The notes below the pieces were generated by a model. The model was not told the DNA's origin. It made no database searches and was given only the letters and a program-made list of their open reading frames with translations. Shown piece after piece: positions 36,007-44,097 of a stretch of 64,000 nt of DNA. Numbering within the stretch: position 1 is the first letter of the stretch; each line of letters begins with the position of its first letter. The stretch covers positions 1-64,000 of the forward strand of contig NZ_JWHR01000115.1 of assembly GCF_000808015.1 (NCBI RefSeq), given 5' to 3'. Position numbers and translations under genes: made by a program. Source of the DNA: Terrisporobacter othiniensis. Its GTDB lineage: Bacteria > Bacillota > Clostridia > Peptostreptococcales > Peptostreptococcaceae.

Positions 36007-37316
36007 TGAAAAAAGTAGCTTTTTATACTTTAGGCTGTAAAGTGAACCAATACGAAACAGAAGCAATGCTTGAGATGTTCAAAGAAGATGGATATGAACA
36101 AGTTGATAGTGAAGATTATGCAGATGTTTATGTTATAAACACTTGTACAGTAACACATATGAGTGATAGAAAATCACGTCAATATATAAGAAGAATGAAA
36201 AAGAAAAATCCAAATGCTATAATAGCAGTTGTTGGGTGTTATTCTCAAGTATCTCCAGAAGAAATACTTGAAATAGAAGAAGTTAATCTGGTAATGGGAA
36301 CTAATGAGAGAAGAACTATAGTTGATGAAATTAAAAAATTAGAAGTTGTAGAAGGTGATAAAAAAGCTTCTACAGTTGATGATATAATGAAAGTTAGAGC
36401 TTTCGAGGAAATTGAAATAAGCCAGTCTAATGGGAGAACTAGAGCATTTATGAAAATACAAGATGGATGTGATAGATTCTGTACTTACTGCATAATACCT
36501 TACGCAAGAGGTGGAAAAGTAAGAAGTAGGGATATGGAAAGTATAGTAAATGAAGCTAAAACTCTAGCTGAAAATGGATACGAAGAAGTAGTATTAACAG
36601 GTATACATGTTGCTTCTTATGGAAAAGATTTAAAAGAAGAAAATACAAATCTTCTAGATGTAATTAAGAGAGTAAATGAAATCGATGGAATAAAGAGAAT
36701 AAGAACAAGTTCTGTTGAACCTATATTATTCACAGATGAATTTGTAAATGAAGTATCAAACATGGAAAAAGTAATGCCTCATTACCATCTATCATTACAA
36801 AGTGGATGTGATGAAACATTAAAAAGAATGAATAGAAGATATACAACAGAAGAATATAAAACAATAGTAAATAAATTAAGAGAAGAAATTCCAAATGTAG
36901 CGATTACTACAGATGTAATAGTTGGATTCCCAGGTGAAACTGAAGAAGAATTTGAAAAGACTTATAATTTCCTAAAAGATATTGAATTATCACAAATGCA
37001 TATATTCAAATATTCACCAAGAAAAGGAACTAAAGCAGCAGATATGGAAAATCAAGTTTCTCCACAAGATAAGCATGAAAGAAGTGAAAAACTTTTGAAA
37101 TTAAATAAAGAAAACTTTGAGAAAATGGCAACAAGAATGGTTGGTAAAGAGTTTGAAGTATTATTTGAACAAGAAGTAGGAGAAAATAAATATGAAGGAT
37201 TAACTCCTAATTATTTAAAAACTATTGTTACTTCTAATGAAGATATTTGTGGAAAAATACTAAAAGTTAAAATTATAGAAGTAAAAGATGAATATGTAGA
37301 AGGAATTTTAGTATAA
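36006..37316 (+). CDS. mtaB: tRNA t6A37 C2-methylthiotransferase MtaB
   Basis: A 436-residue radical-SAM methylthiotransferase that converts t6A to ms2t6A at position 37 of certain tRNAs. The N-terminal UPF0004 domain has cysteines in TLGCKVNQYE, INTCTVT and VVGCYS, which bind one 4Fe-4S cluster. The radical-SAM motif CDRFCTYC follows near residue 155, and a C-terminal TRAM domain completes it. KVNQYET and CTVTHMSDRKSRQ fit MtaB rather than MiaB or RimO. With tcdA in the same window, two genes act on the t6A nucleotide. Confidence 0.95.
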   Translation: MKKVAFYTLGCKVNQYETEAMLEMFKEDGYEQVDSEDYADVYVINTCTVTHMSDRKSRQYIRRMKKKNPNAIIAVVGCYSQVSPEEILEIEEVNLVMGTNERRTIVDEIKKLEVVEGDKKASTVDDIMKVRAFEEIEISQSNGRTRAFMKIQDGCDRFCTYCIIPYARGGKVRSRDMESIVNEAKTLAENGYEEVVLTGIHVASYGKDLKEENTNLLDVIKRVNEIDGIKRIRTSSVEPILFTDEFVNEVSNMEKVMPHYHLSLQSGCDETLKRMNRRYTTEEYKTIVNKLREEIPNVAITTDVIVGFPGETEEEFEKTYNFLKDIELSQMHIFKYSPRKGTKAADMENQVSPQDKHERSEKLLKLNKENFEKMATRMVGKEFEVLFEQEVGENKYEGLTPNYLKTIVTSNEDICGKILKVKIIEVKDEYVEGILV

Positions 37317-37361
37317 GATGTAGAATTTTAGGTTTATAATCAATAGTTAGGAGGTGGAAAA

Positions 37362-37712
37362 ATGGATTGTTTATTTTGTAAAATAATAGATGGAGACATA
37401 CCATGTGATAAAGTATATGAAGATGATAAAGTTTTAGCTTTTAATGACATAAACCCTGTGGCACCACACCATATACTAATTGTTCCTAAAAAACATTACG
37501 ATAGTATATTAGATATTTCAGATAAAGAAATAGAAATTGTTGCACACATTCACTCAGTTATAAATAAAATAGCTATAGATAAAGGTTTTAGTGATGCTGG
37601 ATTTAGAATAATTAATAACTGTGGAAGCGACGGAGGTCAAGAAGTTAAGCACCTTCATTATCATGTACTAGCGGGTAAAAAGTTACCTAATTATGAAGCA
37701 AATGAAAAATAG
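37362..37712 (+). CDS. HIT-family nucleotide-binding protein
   Basis: A 116-residue histidine-triad protein. CLFCKIIDGDIPCDKVYEDD at the start, HHILIVPKKHY in the middle and the triad VKHLHYHVLAG near residue 97 are all present. The family hydrolyses purine nucleoside phosphoramidates and related adenylated compounds; the substrate is not known. ATG follows TAGGAGGTGG. It is a common neighbour between mtaB and rpsU in clostridia. Confidence 0.93.
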   Translation: MDCLFCKIIDGDIPCDKVYEDDKVLAFNDINPVAPHHILIVPKKHYDSILDISDKEIEIVAHIHSVINKIAIDKGFSDAGFRIINNCGSDGGQEVKHLHYHVLAGKKLPNYEANEK

Positions 37713-37753
37713 TTTTTTTTATAAAGAATTTAAAATTATAGATAATTAAATAC

Positions 37754-37782
37754 TTGATAAAAATTTAATTTTAGTTTATAAT
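37754..37782 (+). promoter_or_regulatory. Sigma-A promoter of rpsU-yqeY
   Basis: TTGATA (37754-37759), a 17-base spacer and a perfect TATAAT (37777-37782). Confidence 0.85.
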
Positions 37783-37788
37783 AAACAA

Positions 37789-37872
37789 AGTGTGAGGTTG
37801 TAATGCAGTGATGCAGATATAATCAAATTACAGTCCCAGCATAATTCGCGAAATCGGAGGGAGGGAAAAAGA
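37789..37872 (+). promoter_or_regulatory. Candidate structured leader of rpsU
   Basis: The roughly 84-base 5' leader contains TGTAAT (37799-37804) paired with ATTACA (37827-37832). Inside this is a GCA-GUGA-UGC mini-hairpin with a GNRA tetraloop, and TTCGCGAA lies downstream. A TCCC (37834-37837) can pair with GGGA in the ribosome-binding site. This could be an S21 autoregulatory leader; I know of no named motif that it matches. Confidence 0.4.
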
Positions 37873-38052
37873 ATGTCAGAAGTAAGAGTAAGAGAAAATG
37901 AAACATTAGACAGCGCTTTAAGAAGATTTAAACGTCAATGTGCAATGTCTGGCATAATGTCAGAAGTGAGAAAAAGAGAGCACTATGACAAGCCAAGTGT
38001 TAAACGTAAGAAAAAAGCTGAAGCAGCTAGAAGAAAAAACGCTAAAAGATAG
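37873..38052 (+). CDS. rpsU: 30S ribosomal protein S21
   Basis: A 59-residue, strongly basic protein of the 30S platform. The sequence [20 protein letters not shown] is the conserved S21 N-terminus, and the tail is Lys/Arg/Ala-rich ([15 protein letters not shown]). ATG follows GGAGGGAGGG. It has its own strong promoter and a structured leader and is followed 26 bases later by yqeY, its regular partner in Firmicutes. Confidence 0.97.
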   Translation: MSEVRVRENETLDSALRRFKRQCAMSGIMSEVRKREHYDKPSVKRKKKAEAARRKNAKR

Positions 38053-38078
38053 TAAATAGAAATAAAGAGGTGAGGGGA

Positions 38079-38522
38079 ATGTCCCTTAAACAAAAGTTAC
38101 AAGAAGATCTAAAATCTTCTATGAAAAATAAAGATACTGTTAAGAAATCTGTTATAACTTTAATAAGAGCTTCTATTAAACAATATGAAGTTGATAATAG
38201 AGTTGAATTAGGAGATGACGAGATAGTAGATCTTATTGCAAAGCAATTAAAACAAACTAGAGATTCTCGTGAGGAGTTTGCAAAAGCTGGAAGAGAAGAT
38301 TTAGTAAGTAAGGCAGAAGCAGAAATAGAAGTTTTAAAAGAGTACCTACCTCAACAATTAAGCGAAGAAGAATTAAATAAAATTGTAATTTCTACTATAT
38401 CTGAAGTAGGAGCTACTTCTATGAAAGATATGAAAAAAATTATGACATCAATTATGCCTAAAGTGAAAGGCAGAGCTGATGGAAAACTAATAAATGAGTT
38501 AGTAAAGAAAAATTTACAATAG
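38079..38522 (+). CDS. yqeY: GatB/YqeY domain protein
   Basis: A 147-residue helical protein similar to the C-terminal tail domain of the GatB amidotransferase subunit, which contacts tRNA. Landmarks are SLKQKLQEDLKSSMKNKD, RDSREEFAKAGREDL and EYLPQQLSEEEL. Its function as a stand-alone protein is not established. I use ATG 38079, 8 bases after AGAGG; the in-frame GTG at 38070 is part of that Shine-Dalgarno region. Co-transcribed with rpsU. Confidence 0.93.
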   Translation: MSLKQKLQEDLKSSMKNKDTVKKSVITLIRASIKQYEVDNRVELGDDEIVDLIAKQLKQTRDSREEFAKAGREDLVSKAEAEIEVLKEYLPQQLSEEELNKIVISTISEVGATSMKDMKKIMTSIMPKVKGRADGKLINELVKKNLQ

Positions 38523-38525
38523 ATA

Positions 38526-38557
38526 AAAGCCTAGGGAGTGATCTCTAGGTTTTTTTA
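38526..38557 (+). terminator. Terminator after yqeY
   Basis: CCTAGGGAG and CTCTAGG arms form a stem followed by seven T residues. Confidence 0.85.
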
Positions 38558-38655
38558 TGTTGTAATTAATAAATAAATACTCATAATCACTTCTTATTAT
38601 TCATATTTATTTAATAGAAATACATAAGAATAATAATTGAAAGTGAGGTAAGAAG

Positions 38656-39153
38656 TTGATTATATCAGTAAAGGAAGTTAAAAAATATACATGCTGTGTG
38701 CTGATTCCAGTACTTGTTGGATATTTAAGCAGTATTTTAGCCCAAGCTATAAGTGGGGTAGATACCATAATATATTATCATGAACTTATCAAACCGGGCT
38801 TTGCACCTCCAGGCATAGTATTTTCTATTGTTTGGACTATACTATACATATTAATGGGTACATCATCTTACATAATGTTATCACAAAAGAAAAATGAATC
38901 GAAAATAAAGGATACCATGTTTTATTATTGGGCTCAGTTAGGACTAAATTTTTTATGGTCTATTTTGTTTTTCGGATTTCAACTTAGATTAACAGCTTTA
39001 GTAGACTTAATACTACTTTTTGTTTTTGTAGTAATAATGGTTTATAAATTTTATAATATTAAACCGATTGCAGCTTATTTAAACATACCATATATTCTAT
39101 GGTTAATTTATGCTATAGTCCTTAATTACTTTATATGGTTTATAAATAAGTAG
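38656..39153 (+). CDS. tspO: TspO/MBR family membrane protein
   Basis: A 165-residue protein with five predicted membrane helices, the TspO fold. The diagnostic segment KPGFAPPGIVFSIVWTILY lies between helices 1 and 2, followed by ILMGTSSYIM; the C-terminal part has WAQLGLNFLWSILFF. The family binds tetrapyrroles and, in some bacteria, degrades porphyrins under light. The role in an anaerobe is unclear. The TTG start follows GAGGTAAG. It stands alone between two terminators. Confidence 0.88.
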   Translation: MIISVKEVKKYTCCVLIPVLVGYLSSILAQAISGVDTIIYYHELIKPGFAPPGIVFSIVWTILYILMGTSSYIMLSQKKNESKIKDTMFYYWAQLGLNFLWSILFFGFQLRLTALVDLILLFVFVVIMVYKFYNIKPIAAYLNIPYILWLIYAIVLNYFIWFINK

Positions 39154-39169
39154 ATAAATGCAAGGAAAA

Positions 39170-39197
39170 ATACTGAGAGTATTCTCAGTTTTTTTTG
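39170..39197 (+). terminator. Terminator after tspO
   Basis: ACTGAGA and TCTCAGT arms (39172-39189) are followed by eight T residues. Confidence 0.9.
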
Positions 39198-39271
39198 TAT
39201 AAAGATATAAAAAACATGAAATTTTAAAGGGATACATTAATAGAATATACAAGAGGGAGGGGATTTTCATA

Positions 39272-39505
39272 ATGGATATATCACCAGATTTAAAAGTAAC
39301 ACAACCGACGGTTACTTTAGTAGGTAATACATTTGTAAAGATAGAAAACTATTTATCAATTATAACTTATGACACTAGTTTAATTAAAATAAAGACTAAA
39401 GTTAAAACAATAAAAATAACTGGGGATAAGCTTTTATTAAAGTATATAGAAACAGAAGAAATTGGAATAAAAGGACTTATATACTCCCTAGAGTATGTTG
39501 ATTAG
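39272..39505 (+). CDS. yqfC: Sporulation protein YqfC
   Basis: A 77-residue protein of the YabP/YqfC family. Landmarks are the N-terminal SPDLKVTQPTVTLVGNTFVKIENY and a C-terminal EEIGIKGLIYSLEYVD. Members belong to the mother-cell sigma-E regulon in Bacillus; the molecular role is unknown. ATG follows GGGAGGGG. It is 12 bases upstream of yqfD, its constant partner in spore formers, which makes the call firm despite the short length. Confidence 0.93.
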   Translation: MDISPDLKVTQPTVTLVGNTFVKIENYLSIITYDTSLIKIKTKVKTIKITGDKLLLKYIETEEIGIKGLIYSLEYVD

Positions 39506-39517
39506 GAGGAGATAGTA

Positions 39518-40810
39518 GTGATAAGTTTCGTAAGAGGATATTACACAATTGTTGTAGAAGGGTTAGATACAGAAAGCTTTTTAAATTACCTTATAAGAAA
39601 TAAAATATATGTTTACAATGTAAATAGGATAGAAAAAGTGAAAATTCAATTTAATATTGACAGAGATAACTATAGAAAATTAAAAAAAATTCATAGAAGT
39701 AATAAATTTAATATTAAGGTTAAAAAACAGACAGGCATTCCTTTTATTGCGAAAAGAATATATACTTATAGAGGAATGGTTATTTGTGCAATAATTTCTT
39801 TAATCATATTGATGTCCACATCGCAGTTTGTCACAGATGTGTATATTACAGCTCCAGAGGGGATAGACAAAACGGCTCTAAAAAAGGAGCTTTACATACA
39901 AGGAGTTAAACCAGGAATATATAAAAAAAGCATAGATAGAAAAACCGTAAGAGACAATATAATGAGCAAATTTAAACAAATTGCCTACGTATCAATAAAT
40001 GTTAAAGGAACTAACATATTCGTAAATATTACTAAAAAAGATGAAAGTCAAAATTCAGAAGAAAACTCTAATTATTGTAATATTATAGCCACAAAAGATG
40101 GTATAATAGAAAAAGTAGTTCCTAGAAGCGGTGAGGCCGTTGTAGAAGAAGGTGACATAGTTAAAAAGGGAGATGTATTAGTCAACGGAGCTAATACTAC
40201 AGCTTTACCAGAAGTTTGGGCAACAACTTTTTATGAGGCAAAAAAATCTTCAAATTACATAGATATTAAAAATCAAAGAACTGATAATAAGAAAAAAGTT
40301 TATACCATAAGTTTCTATGATAAAAAATATAAAATATTGAGAAACATAAAATATAAGGATTATGAAATTGAAAATAAAACACATGAACTTAAATTAGGAG
40401 ATTACACATTTCCTATAAAAATAACAGTAAGTACTTTTTATGAAGTAAGAAAAGTTGAAAATAAAATAGATGTTAAAAAAGTAAAAGAAGAACTATCTAG
40501 AGCTGTATTAAAAGAGTTGGATTACACAATACCAGTATCAGCAAGAATTGTAGATTCAAAGGACAAATATAATGTAAATAAAAGTATGGTAGAATATATA
40601 GTGACAGTGACTACAAGTGAAGATATAGCTCAACTGGATATATTAAGTAAAAGCGAGGCAGAAGCTATAATTAAGTCTAATTTAGAAAAGAAAAAGCAAG
40701 AAGAGGGAGAACAAAAGAGTTCAAATCCTCAAAATAGACCTATTAATGATATAAGAAATGAATTTAAAGAAGAAGATATAAAAACTAACACTAATGATAA
40801 AGAAAATTAA
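39518..40810 (+). CDS. yqfD: Sporulation protein YqfD
   Basis: A 430-residue membrane protein. The N-terminal domain (1-85) precedes a single membrane helix (about 88-108, MVICAIISLIILMSTSQFV). The large C-terminal part contains features typical of YqfD: NNI/NIMSKFKQIAYVSINVKGTNIFV and GDIVKKGDVLVNG. The C-terminal 40 residues are Gln/Glu/Asn-rich. In Bacillus it is a sigma-E sporulation gene; biochemical role unknown. GTG start behind AGGAGG. Confidence 0.93.
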   Translation: MISFVRGYYTIVVEGLDTESFLNYLIRNKIYVYNVNRIEKVKIQFNIDRDNYRKLKKIHRSNKFNIKVKKQTGIPFIAKRIYTYRGMVICAIISLIILMSTSQFVTDVYITAPEGIDKTALKKELYIQGVKPGIYKKSIDRKTVRDNIMSKFKQIAYVSINVKGTNIFVNITKKDESQNSEENSNYCNIIATKDGIIEKVVPRSGEAVVEEGDIVKKGDVLVNGANTTALPEVWATTFYEAKKSSNYIDIKNQRTDNKKKVYTISFYDKKYKILRNIKYKDYEIENKTHELKLGDYTFPIKITVSTFYEVRKVENKIDVKKVKEELSRAVLKELDYTIPVSARIVDSKDKYNVNKSMVEYIVTVTTSEDIAQLDILSKSEAEAIIKSNLEKKKQEEGEQKSSNPQNRPINDIRNEFKEEDIKTNTNDKEN

Positions 40811-40844
40811 TAAAATGTATATCACTTAAGGAGGAATATTTCAA

Positions 40845-41858
40845 TTGATCATACAAAAAAAATTTATGGTATCAGAAGAAAAGTTTGAAAGAGAGTTATT
40901 TGGAAACTTTGATGAAAATATAAAATTAATAGAAAACACTCTAAATATGGATGTGATACTTAGAGAAGGTAATATTGTATTAATGGGCGAAGAAAAAAAT
41001 GTAGACTTGGCACTTAGGCTAATGAATGAGTTGCATGACTCAGTAGTTAAAGGTAAGTCATTGGATAAACAAAGTATAACTTATTCATTATCCCTATTAT
41101 TAGAAGGCAGTGAAAGAAAGATTAAAGAGTTAGAAGATGTAATAATTTTAACTAAAAAAGGAAATCCTGTACAACCTAAAACTTTAGGGCAAAAGGAGTA
41201 TGTTGATTTAATTAGAAATAATGATATAACTTTTGGAATTGGACCAGCAGGAACAGGAAAAACCTATTTAGCTGTAGCTATGGCAGTGAGAGCTTTTAAA
41301 AATGATGAAGTAAGTAGGATAATTCTTACTAGACCAGCAGTTGAAGCAGGAGAAAGTTTAGGTTTTTTACCTGGAGACATGAAGGATAAAGTAGATCCAT
41401 ACTTAAGACCATTATACGATGCTTTATTTGACATGCTTGGAGCTGATAGGTTTAATAAATACTTAGAACGAGGAACTATAGAAGTTGCTCCGCTAGCTTT
41501 TATGAGAGGGAGAACTTTAGATAATGCCTTTATCATATTAGACGAAGCTCAAAACACTACACCAGAACAGATGAAGATGTTCTTAACAAGACTTGGATTT
41601 GGATCAAAGGCTGTAGTAACTGGAGATATAACTCAAACAGATCTTCCAAGTAATAAGAAGAGTGGTTTAGTTCAAGCGACAAAAATACTTGCTAATGTAA
41701 GTGGTATAGGCAGTATTCAACTAAGCGAAAAAGACGTTGTAAGACATGAGTTAGTTCAAAGGATAATAAGAGCTTATGAAAAATTTGAGAACAAAGAAGA
41801 ATTTAATCTAAATAAAAAACAAGAAATGAAAAGAAAAGATAGCGGTACAAAAAAATAA
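40845..41858 (+). CDS. phoH: PhoH family ATPase (PhoH/YbeZ)
   Basis: A 337-residue P-loop protein. An N-terminal KH-like region (1-90) is followed by Walker A GPAGTGKT near residue 133 and Walker B FIILDEAQN near 226, with ILTRPAVEAGE and TGDITQTDLP between and after them. The family couples with YbeY in rRNA and RNA metabolism; helicase activity is reported for some members. It sits between yqfD and ybeY in the standard Firmicute order. The TTG start follows AAGGAGG. Confidence 0.95.
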   Translation: MIIQKKFMVSEEKFERELFGNFDENIKLIENTLNMDVILREGNIVLMGEEKNVDLALRLMNELHDSVVKGKSLDKQSITYSLSLLLEGSERKIKELEDVIILTKKGNPVQPKTLGQKEYVDLIRNNDITFGIGPAGTGKTYLAVAMAVRAFKNDEVSRIILTRPAVEAGESLGFLPGDMKDKVDPYLRPLYDALFDMLGADRFNKYLERGTIEVAPLAFMRGRTLDNAFIILDEAQNTTPEQMKMFLTRLGFGSKAVVTGDITQTDLPSNKKSGLVQATKILANVSGIGSIQLSEKDVVRHELVQRIIRAYEKFENKEEFNLNKKQEMKRKDSGTKK

Positions 41859-41877
41859 GACAATAGAAGGTGGAACA

Positions 41878-42339
41878 ATGGAATTAATTATAGACAATAG
41901 ACAAGATAAATTAGACATAACAGAAGAGTTAATAGAAAAAATAAAAGATATTATATCTGAATGTTTAGATTATGAAGGATACGACGATGACTATGAAGTG
42001 AGTTTATCATTTGTTGATAATAAAGAAATACACCAATTAAATCGTGACTTTAGAGGGGTAAATAGACCTACAGATGTATTATCATTTCCTCTTTTAGTAG
42101 ATGAAGAATTTGATGTGGATTTTGGAGAAGAATCTTTAGGAGATATAGTAATTTCTTTAGAAAGAGCTTTTGAACAAAGTAAAGAATATAACCATAGTTT
42201 TGAAAGAGAAGTTTGTTTTTTAGTGTGTCATAGTGTATTTCATTTATTAGGGTATGACCATGATACAGAAGAAAATACAAAAGAAATGAGAGAAAAGGAA
42301 GAACATATCTTAAATAAGCTTGGGATAACAAGGGAGTAA
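41878..42339 (+). CDS. ybeY: Endoribonuclease YbeY (rRNA maturation)
   Basis: A 153-residue metal-dependent RNase for 16S rRNA 3' end maturation and ribosome quality control. The zinc site is CHSVFHLLGYDHD (about 119-131), supplying three histidines in HxxxHxxxxxH. The common HG of this motif is HS here, but all ligands are kept. NRDFRGVNRPTDVLSFP is the second signature. ATG follows GGTGG. The next gene starts 5 bases after its end. Confidence 0.95.
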   Translation: MELIIDNRQDKLDITEELIEKIKDIISECLDYEGYDDDYEVSLSFVDNKEIHQLNRDFRGVNRPTDVLSFPLLVDEEFDVDFGEESLGDIVISLERAFEQSKEYNHSFEREVCFLVCHSVFHLLGYDHDTEENTKEMREKEEHILNKLGITRE

Positions 42340-42344
42340 TCTTT

Positions 42345-43067
42345 ATGAAAGATAAAAAAACTCGCCCTAATATTATAGAAGCATTTAATGCAGCTATTCA
42401 GGGTATCTTATATACATTTAAATATGAACGAAATATGAAAATACATTACTTTATAGCAGTATCAGTATTGATTGTAAGTTTGTTTTTTGATTTAAGTAAA
42501 CTGGAGATGATGATACTAATCCTATCTATTTCTTTGGTTATAATATCTGAAATGTTTAATACTGCTATAGAAAATACGGTTGATTTAGTTACAGACAAGT
42601 ATCATAAACTAGCTAAAATAGCGAAAGACGTGGCAGCTGGAGGAGTATTAATATCAGCTTTAAATGCAGTGGCAGTTGGTTATCTTATATTTTATGATAA
42701 ATTTACAGATTTATCTAAATCATTAATTTTTACTATAAGGAAATCAGATCCTCATGTTACCTTAATATGTATTGTATTAGTACTAATATGTGTAGTTGTT
42801 GTAAAAGCACTAACATCTACAGGGACTCCACTTAAAGGAGGTATGCCAAGTGGTCATGCAGCTCTTGCGTTTGCAATAGCCACATCAATAGCAATGTTGA
42901 TTGAAAGACCTGTAGTAGCAGCCTTAGGCTATATTATGGCAGTATTAGTAGCACAAAGTAGGATAGAAGGAAAAATACATACATTTTGGGAGACAGTTGC
43001 AGGTGGATTATTAGGCATTTTAGTAGCTATGTTAGTTTTCCAATTAAAAATAATTAACTTTTATTAA
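42345..43067 (+). CDS. dgkA: Diacylglycerol/undecaprenol kinase fused to a PAP2 phosphatase
   Basis: A 240-residue fusion. Residues 1-120 match the three-helix DgkA kinase, with EAFNAAIQGI, KYERNMKIHY and the signature EMFNTAIENTVDL. Residues about 130-240 are a PAP2-type lipid phosphatase, with the KxxxxxxP-like motif, MPSGHAA, and SRIEGKIHTFWE, in which the expected final Asp is Glu. Firmicute DgkA homologues usually phosphorylate undecaprenol; the PAP2 part could dephosphorylate the same or a related lipid. The cytidine deaminase gene often found before era is absent. Confidence 0.9.
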   Translation: MKDKKTRPNIIEAFNAAIQGILYTFKYERNMKIHYFIAVSVLIVSLFFDLSKLEMMILILSISLVIISEMFNTAIENTVDLVTDKYHKLAKIAKDVAAGGVLISALNAVAVGYLIFYDKFTDLSKSLIFTIRKSDPHVTLICIVLVLICVVVVKALTSTGTPLKGGMPSGHAALAFAIATSIAMLIERPVVAALGYIMAVLVAQSRIEGKIHTFWETVAGGLLGILVAMLVFQLKIINFY

Positions 43068-43071
43068 AATG

Positions 43072-43080
43072 TGTTATAAT
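43072..43080 (+). promoter_or_regulatory. Extended -10 promoter element upstream of era
   Basis: TGTTATAAT is a perfect extended -10 (TGnTATAAT). No good -35 box is visible 17 bases upstream, as is common for this promoter class. Confidence 0.55.
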
Positions 43081-43195
43081 ATTAGATGTTTATTTAATTT
43101 TTATAAAAAATATTAGTGAAACGAATAGATGTATATACACGGGAAAAAATGAACAATAATATAAACAATCAAAAGAAAAGTCAGGAGAATTATAT

Positions 43196-44086
43196 ATGTT
43201 TAAATCAGGATTTGTAAGTATTGTAGGTAGACCAAATGTTGGGAAATCTACATTAATGAATAACGTAGTCGGAGAAAAAATCGCGATAATGAGTGATAAG
43301 CCTCAAACAACAAGAAATACTATACAAGCAGTTTACACAAATGAAGAAATGCAAATAGTATTTTTAGATACACCAGGTATCCATAAACCTAAAACTAAAT
43401 TAGGAGAATTTATGGTAAATCAAGCAACGGATGCATTTAAGAATGTAGACGTAGTTTTATATGTAGTAGATGAGTCTAAAAAAATAGGGCCAGGAGATAG
43501 AATGATAATAGAAGAGTTAAGAAATATAAAAACTCCTGTAATATTAGTTATAAATAAAATGGACCAAATAGAAGAAGCTGATTTATTTAAATTAATGGAA
43601 ATGTACAATAATGAAGGAATATTTAAAGGAATAGTGCCTATATCAGCTTTAAAGGGAAGAAATGTAAAAGAATTAATGAAGGTAATAGGAGAGTATCTTG
43701 AAGAAGGACCAAAATACTTCCCAGATTATATGATTACAGATCAACCAGAGAGAGTATTAGTGGCAGAATTAATAAGAGAAAAAGTATTACACTATGTTCA
43801 TGATGAAGTACCTCATGGAGTAGCAGTAGAAATAGAGAGAATGAAATTTAGAAAAGATAAAAATATAGTAGATATTTCAGCTGTGATATGTTGCGAAAGA
43901 AGTTCACATAAAGGTATAATTATAGGAAAGAATGGTAGAAAACTAAAAGGAATAGGGAAGTCAGCAAGAGAAGATATGGAATTACTTTTAGGAACAAAAG
44001 CAAATCTTCAGTTATGGGTAAAGGTAAAAGAAAATTGGAGAAACTCGCAAAATTACATAAGTAATTTTGGATACAATGATAAATAA
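43196..44086 (+). CDS. era: GTPase Era
   Basis: A 296-residue GTPase that binds 16S rRNA and supports 30S assembly. G1 GRPNVGKST is at residues 10-18, with DTPGIHKP, NKMD and ISALKG following. The C-terminal KH domain has VICCERSSHKGIIIGKNGRKLK at about 226-247 (core KGIIIGKNGRKLKGIG). Full length. ATG follows AGGAG. It lies upstream of mgtE by 11 bases. Confidence 0.97.
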   Translation: MFKSGFVSIVGRPNVGKSTLMNNVVGEKIAIMSDKPQTTRNTIQAVYTNEEMQIVFLDTPGIHKPKTKLGEFMVNQATDAFKNVDVVLYVVDESKKIGPGDRMIIEELRNIKTPVILVINKMDQIEEADLFKLMEMYNNEGIFKGIVPISALKGRNVKELMKVIGEYLEEGPKYFPDYMITDQPERVLVAELIREKVLHYVHDEVPHGVAVEIERMKFRKDKNIVDISAVICCERSSHKGIIIGKNGRKLKGIGKSAREDMELLLGTKANLQLWVKVKENWRNSQNYISNFGYNDK

Positions 44087-44097
44087 AGGTGGATTAT

